In this document: piece after piece, positions 60,943-64,000 of the stretch
Layout of the letters: each line of letters begins with the position of its first letter
How positions within the stretch are numbered: position 1 is the first letter of the stretch
Assembly (NCBI RefSeq): GCF_900269665.1
Contig: NZ_LT985361.1
Span: 4,484,724 to 4,548,723, forward strand
Direction: 5' to 3'
Origin: Nocardia suismassiliense
GTDB taxonomy: Bacteria > Actinomycetota > Actinomycetes > Mycobacteriales > Mycobacteriaceae
Length of the DNA: 64,000 nucleotides
Program-made: the position numbers and the translations under genes
The notes under the pieces: generated by a model
What the model was told of the DNA's origin: nothing
The model's input: only the letters and a program-made list of their open reading frames with translations
Databases searched by the model: none

Positions 60943-62379
60943 TCACCAACCGCTGGGCAGCGGGCGTCCCTCGGCGAAACCGGCGGCCGACTGCACGCCG
61001 AGCACCGCCTTCTCGTGCAACTCGGCCAGGCTGCGGGCACCCGCGTAGGTGCACGCGCTGCGCACGCCGGAGCAGATGTGGTCGATGAGGTCCTCCACGC
61101 CGGGGCGTTCGGGGTCCAGCCGCATGCGCGAGCTGGAGATGCCCTCCTCGAACAGCGCCTTGCGCGCCCGGTCGAAGGCGCTGTCGGTGGCGGTGCGGGC
61201 CGCGACGGCGCGCTTGGACGCCATGCCGAAGCTCTCCTTGTAGGCGTTGCCGTCACGGTCCAGGCGCAGGTCGCCGGGGGATTCGTAGGTGCCTGCGAAC
61301 CAGGAGCCGATCATCACGTTGGATGCGCCTGCGGCGAGCGCGAGAGCGACGTCGCGGGGGTGCCGCACGCCGCCGTCCGCCCAGATGTGCACGCCGAGTT
61401 CCTTGGCGGCAGCGGCACATTCGGCGACCGCAGAGAACTGCGGGCGGCCCACGCCGGTCATCATGCGAGTGGTGCACATGGCGCCGGGACCGACACCGAC
61501 CTTGATGATGTCCGCGCCCGCGGCGGCCAGATCACGAGTGCCCTGCGCGGACACCACATTGCCCGCCACCAGCGGCACGCCGAGGCCGAGATCGCGCACG
61601 GCGCTGAGGGATTCGAGCATCTTGGCCTGGTGGCCGTGCGCGGTGTCCATCACCAGCACGTCGGCACCGGCGTCGACCAGCGACTTGGCCTTGGCGACCA
61701 CGTCACCGTTGATGCCGACCGCGGCGGCGACGCGCAACTGGCTCTGATTGTCGACGGCCGGCTGGTAGATGCCGGCGCGGACCGCGCCGGTGCGGGTCAT
61801 CACGCCGGCCAGCGTGCCGTCCTCGGCGGTGAGTACCGCGAGCTGGGCGTGCTTGGCGTCGAGCAGTTCGAAGATGTCGCGCGGGGAGGTGCTGGCGGGG
61901 GCCTGCACGAAATCGGTGACCGCGACGTCACGCAGCCGGGCGAACCGGTCCACATCGGTGCAGGACGCCTCGGTGACGACACCGACCGGGCGGCCCGCGT
62001 CGACCACGATGACGGCCCCGTGGGCGCGCTTGTGCATCAGGGCGACGGCCTCGGACACCGAACGTTCCGGGTCGAGGGTGACCGGGGTGTCGGCGGTGAG
62101 CGAGCGGCTCTTGACGAACGCGATGGTGTCGGCGGCCGCGCTGATCGGCAGATCCTGCGGAAGCACCACGATGCCGCCGCGGCGGGCCACCGTCTCGGCC
62201 ATGCGACGACCCGCGACCGCGGTCATATTGGCCACGACGATGGGAATGGTGGTGCCGGACCCGTCGACGGTGGAGAGGTCGACATCGAACCGTGAGGCGA
62301 CATCCGTCCGATTAGGGACGAGGAAGAGGTCGTCGTAGGTCAGGTCATACGGCGGCTGATGGCCAGGGAGAAACTGCAC
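60943..62379 (-). CDS. guaB1: GuaB1, IMP dehydrogenase/GMP reductase family
   Basis: A 478-residue TIM-barrel enzyme with two CBS motifs. It starts at GTG 62379, and LTYDDLFLVPN is the family N-terminus. The CBS pair spans about 95-210 (SEAVALMHKRAHGAVIVVD, LAVLTAEDGTLAGVMTR). The catalytic loop is GVGPGAMCTTRMMTGVG with the active-site Cys, and GGVRHPRDVALALAAGASNVMIGSWFAG follows. The GuaB1 type is distinct from the essential GuaB2, and in mycobacteria it acts as a GMP reductase in purine salvage; I infer the same here. It lies upstream of the CNNM pair as in M. tuberculosis, but is separated from it by a strong terminator. Confidence 0.92.
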   Translation of the reverse strand: MQFLPGHQPPYDLTYDDLFLVPNRTDVASRFDVDLSTVDGSGTTIPIVVANMTAVAGRRMAETVARRGGIVVLPQDLPISAAADTIAFVKSRSLTADTPVTLDPERSVSEAVALMHKRAHGAVIVVDAGRPVGVVTEASCTDVDRFARLRDVAVTDFVQAPASTSPRDIFELLDAKHAQLAVLTAEDGTLAGVMTRTGAVRAGIYQPAVDNQSQLRVAAAVGINGDVVAKAKSLVDAGADVLVMDTAHGHQAKMLESLSAVRDLGLGVPLVAGNVVSAQGTRDLAAAGADIIKVGVGPGAMCTTRMMTGVGRPQFSAVAECAAAAKELGVHIWADGGVRHPRDVALALAAGASNVMIGSWFAGTYESPGDLRLDRDGNAYKESFGMASKRAVAARTATDSAFDRARKALFEEGISSSRMRLDPERPGVEDLIDHICSGVRSACTYAGARSLAELHEKAVLGVQSAAGFAEGRPLPSGW

Positions 62380-62706
62380 TTAACCGATGATAACCAAGTC
62401 CGGTCGGTAGCGCGCAATTCTCCAGCACTCGGCGGAGATGTACCTCACAGCGTGGTGCGGGCGCGCTGGCTGCGAGGACGGCGGAACCCAGACCGCTGAC
62501 CGCTCAACTGCAACGTCCCGGCGCGCTCATAGCGAACCTGACTGCGGTTCGCCTCACGGACGGATTCAGCGGCGGTTCATCGAGGTGGTCGAGACGACCA
62601 GGGCATCGTGGACGCGCTGCACCGCTTCGATCCACGCGGGTGCGAGCGCGTTGTGGCCCCCGGCTTGCGCGGCTATCGCTGACAGCCCGCTACTCATGAT
62701 GCCGGA
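62380..62706. other. Intergenic region, nothing recognised
   Basis: 327 bases upstream of guaB1 and downstream of the DMT transporter. The guaB1 promoter must be at the left end (GGTTATCATCGGTTAAG just before its GTG, compatible with a leaderless transcript). The remaining frames look non-coding. Confidence 0.45.
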
Positions 62707-63552
62707 TCAGGTGGTGGCTTGGGCGCTCGATAGGCGGATTGTGGTGGCGCACATGACGACCACTGCGAGGGCGGTGATGACGAGTCCGAAGGTGTTGGTG
62801 CGGAAGCGTTCGTCGAGGACGGTGACGCCGAGGAAGGCTGCGGCGAGGGGTTCGGCGATGGTGACCGCGGGTAGGGACGCGGCGAGGGGGCCGGCTTGGA
62901 ATGCTCGTTGTTGCAAGTAGACGCCGGTGATTCCGGCGGCGGCGAGGGTCCAGGTCTGCCAGCTGCCGAGTACCTCCGCGAGGCCGTGTTCGAACAGTGT
63001 GGTGACGTAGGAGGTGAGGGCGGCGGCGACGCCGTAGAGCGAACCGCTCGCGGCGCCGAGGAGGAGGGCGCGGCGGCCGGGGGCGGCGCTGCGGAGGCCG
63101 ATGATCGTGGCTGCGCCGATAAGGGCGGCCAAGACGGCTAGCGGCAGCAGCCAATGATGTAGGGGCGCATCGGTATTGCCGGCGGAGGGGTTGCCGACGA
63201 GCAGGAAGCAGGCCAGGGCCGCGGTGAGCGCGAGGGCAGTCGCCCAGGTGCGTGCACTGATGCGGCGGCCGTTGAGCTTGGCCGCCAGCGGTAGCGCGAA
63301 CACCAACGCGCTCACCAAGATCGGCTGCACCAGCAGCACCGCACCCAACGCGAGCGCGGCGACCTGCATCGCGTAACCACCGACATCTCCGGCTATTCCG
63401 GCCCACCAACGCGGGCTGCGCAGTAGCGCCCGGACGAGTGAATCACCCTCGGGGACCGCGGCCGCCGCCTGTTGCTGCGCGACCGCAGCCACCGCGAACA
63501 ACAGTGCCGCCAGCAGTGCGCAAGCCACAGCACCCACTGGATGGTTGGTCAC
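62707..63552 (-). CDS. DMT-superfamily (EamA-like) transporter
   Basis: A 281-residue membrane protein with about nine or ten helices in two similar halves: AVACALLAALLFAVAAVAQQQAAAAV at the start, ALGAVLLVQPILVSALVFALPLAA, and the second repeat LAAAGITGVYLQQRAFQAGPLAASLPAVTIAEPLAAAFLG with the usual Pro-Ala-rich end. The start is GTG 63552. It probably exports a small metabolite or drug. It stands alone on the minus strand. Confidence 0.88.
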   Translation of the reverse strand: MTNHPVGAVACALLAALLFAVAAVAQQQAAAAVPEGDSLVRALLRSPRWWAGIAGDVGGYAMQVAALALGAVLLVQPILVSALVFALPLAAKLNGRRISARTWATALALTAALACFLLVGNPSAGNTDAPLHHWLLPLAVLAALIGAATIIGLRSAAPGRRALLLGAASGSLYGVAAALTSYVTTLFEHGLAEVLGSWQTWTLAAAGITGVYLQQRAFQAGPLAASLPAVTIAEPLAAAFLGVTVLDERFRTNTFGLVITALAVVVMCATTIRLSSAQATT

Positions 63553-64000
63553 AACCGTTAGTTTGCCCCACGGTTGCGAGTCCCCGGCGAGCGCTCCGGG
63601 CGTACGGCGCGTCGCCGTGCATTCCCGGGCGTGTCGCCGCCAGTAGACCCGCTGGGTGCGCCCGGTGAAACCGCGCGAGCTCCCGGTGAACCCTGAAGCA
63701 CCGACGACGTTGCTGCCGGAGCCCGCACGATCCGGCGGTGCCGCGTTCCGGCCGACATGCTTACCCCGTCACGCACTCGAACGCGCCGATCTCGCGGCTC
63801 CACCCCCCCCTCGCCAGCCTCGACTGCCGGAGATGCCCGCGACCGCTCAAGCTATCCGCGACCGCCCGAGCTACCCGGCGCCTTCGTCGAGCCGGTCCCG
63901 CGCCCGCCCGAACCGGTCCCGGACCCGCGCCCACGTCCGCCCGCGCCTCCGACTTTGGCCGAGCCGGCCCCCCGCACGCTCGACCCGGTGCCACTCGATG
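63553..64000. other. GC-extreme edge region with undecided coding frame
   Basis: Two frames stay open to the right edge. On the plus strand, ATG 63757 starts a Pro-rich frame (PGAFVEPVPRPPEPVPDPRP) that crosses a run of eight C at 63803-63810. On the minus strand, a Gly/Ser/Arg-rich frame (GAGGRGRGSGTGSGGRGTGS) enters from the right and ends at TAG 63854-63852. Both have G/C third positions, as any frame would here. Either could be the end of a real low-complexity protein; I cannot choose. Confidence 0.35.

Noticed and set aside
58843..62295. Plus-strand open frame of about 1,150 codons across the CNNM and guaB1 genes
   Set aside because: It is antisense to three clearly identified genes and shows Arg/Gly/His-rich translation without any motif.
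1..64000. tRNA, rRNA, CRISPR arrays, transposases, integrases and phage genes
   Set aside because: None recognised: no cloverleaf-like segments ending in CCA, no regularly spaced identical repeats with spacers, and no transposase or integrase motifs. The tandem repeats found are degenerate and too few for CRISPR.

Overview
The base composition (high G+C, codon third positions mostly G or C), frequent GTG starts, an F420-type oxidoreductase, and a guaB1 / paired CNNM-HlyC block that matches the Rv1843c-Rv1841c gene order of Mycobacterium tuberculosis point to a mycolic-acid-group actinomycete, most likely a Nocardia or close relative. This is inference from gene content; no rRNA is present. 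No rRNA, tRNA, CRISPR array, insertion sequence or phage gene was recognised.

Layout. 1-14153: a biosynthetic cluster. A divergent 2-isopropylmalate-synthase-like gene is cut by the left edge. Five co-directional genes follow: aminotransferase, methyltransferase, a 2,959-residue NRPS/PKS hybrid (T-C-A-A-T-KS-AT-T-TE), a second methyltransferase and a CrtI-like FAD oxidoreductase. 14332-19130: a GH3 beta-glucosidase interrupted by one in-frame TGA, an exported alpha/beta hydrolase and a divergent XRE-type regulator. 19290-24204: a TetR regulator and three acyl-CoA-type catabolic genes, with a near-identical palindromic operator before the regulator and before the structural genes. 24304-41000: membrane and exported proteins, an acyltransferase-3/SGNH protein, an SDR, an ABC efflux pair like Rv1218c-Rv1217c, an AGCS amino-acid:cation symporter, a SulP transporter, and a serine hydrolase / histidine kinase / response regulator operon.

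41178-47304 is the most unusual part: a seven-gene minus-strand operon, mostly with overlapping ends. It encodes a haem-oxygenase-like di-iron enzyme, a 97-residue unknown protein, a 2OG-Fe dioxygenase of the free-amino-acid hydroxylase type, a molybdopterin oxidoreductase, a LysE exporter, a DapF-like protein with Ser at both catalytic Cys positions, and a DUF2000 protein. I infer a pathway that makes and exports a modified free amino acid.

48022-57023 holds scattered enzymes, a 33-codon small ORF with its own ribosome binding site and terminator, degenerate tandem repeats, and a Vsr/AbiEi-like nuclease-fold gene bracketed by two related long hairpins. It ends with an SDR/quinone-reductase pair and a DUF305/LVIVD pair. 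57343-63552 is conserved housekeeping: an uncharacterised protein, two CNNM/HlyC proteins, guaB1 and a DMT transporter. The last 450 bases are GC-extreme and their coding frame is undecided.

A 25-base motif with conserved downstream pairing occurs in three leaders (acyltransferase, ABC pump, SulP transporter) and may be a structured cis-regulatory RNA.
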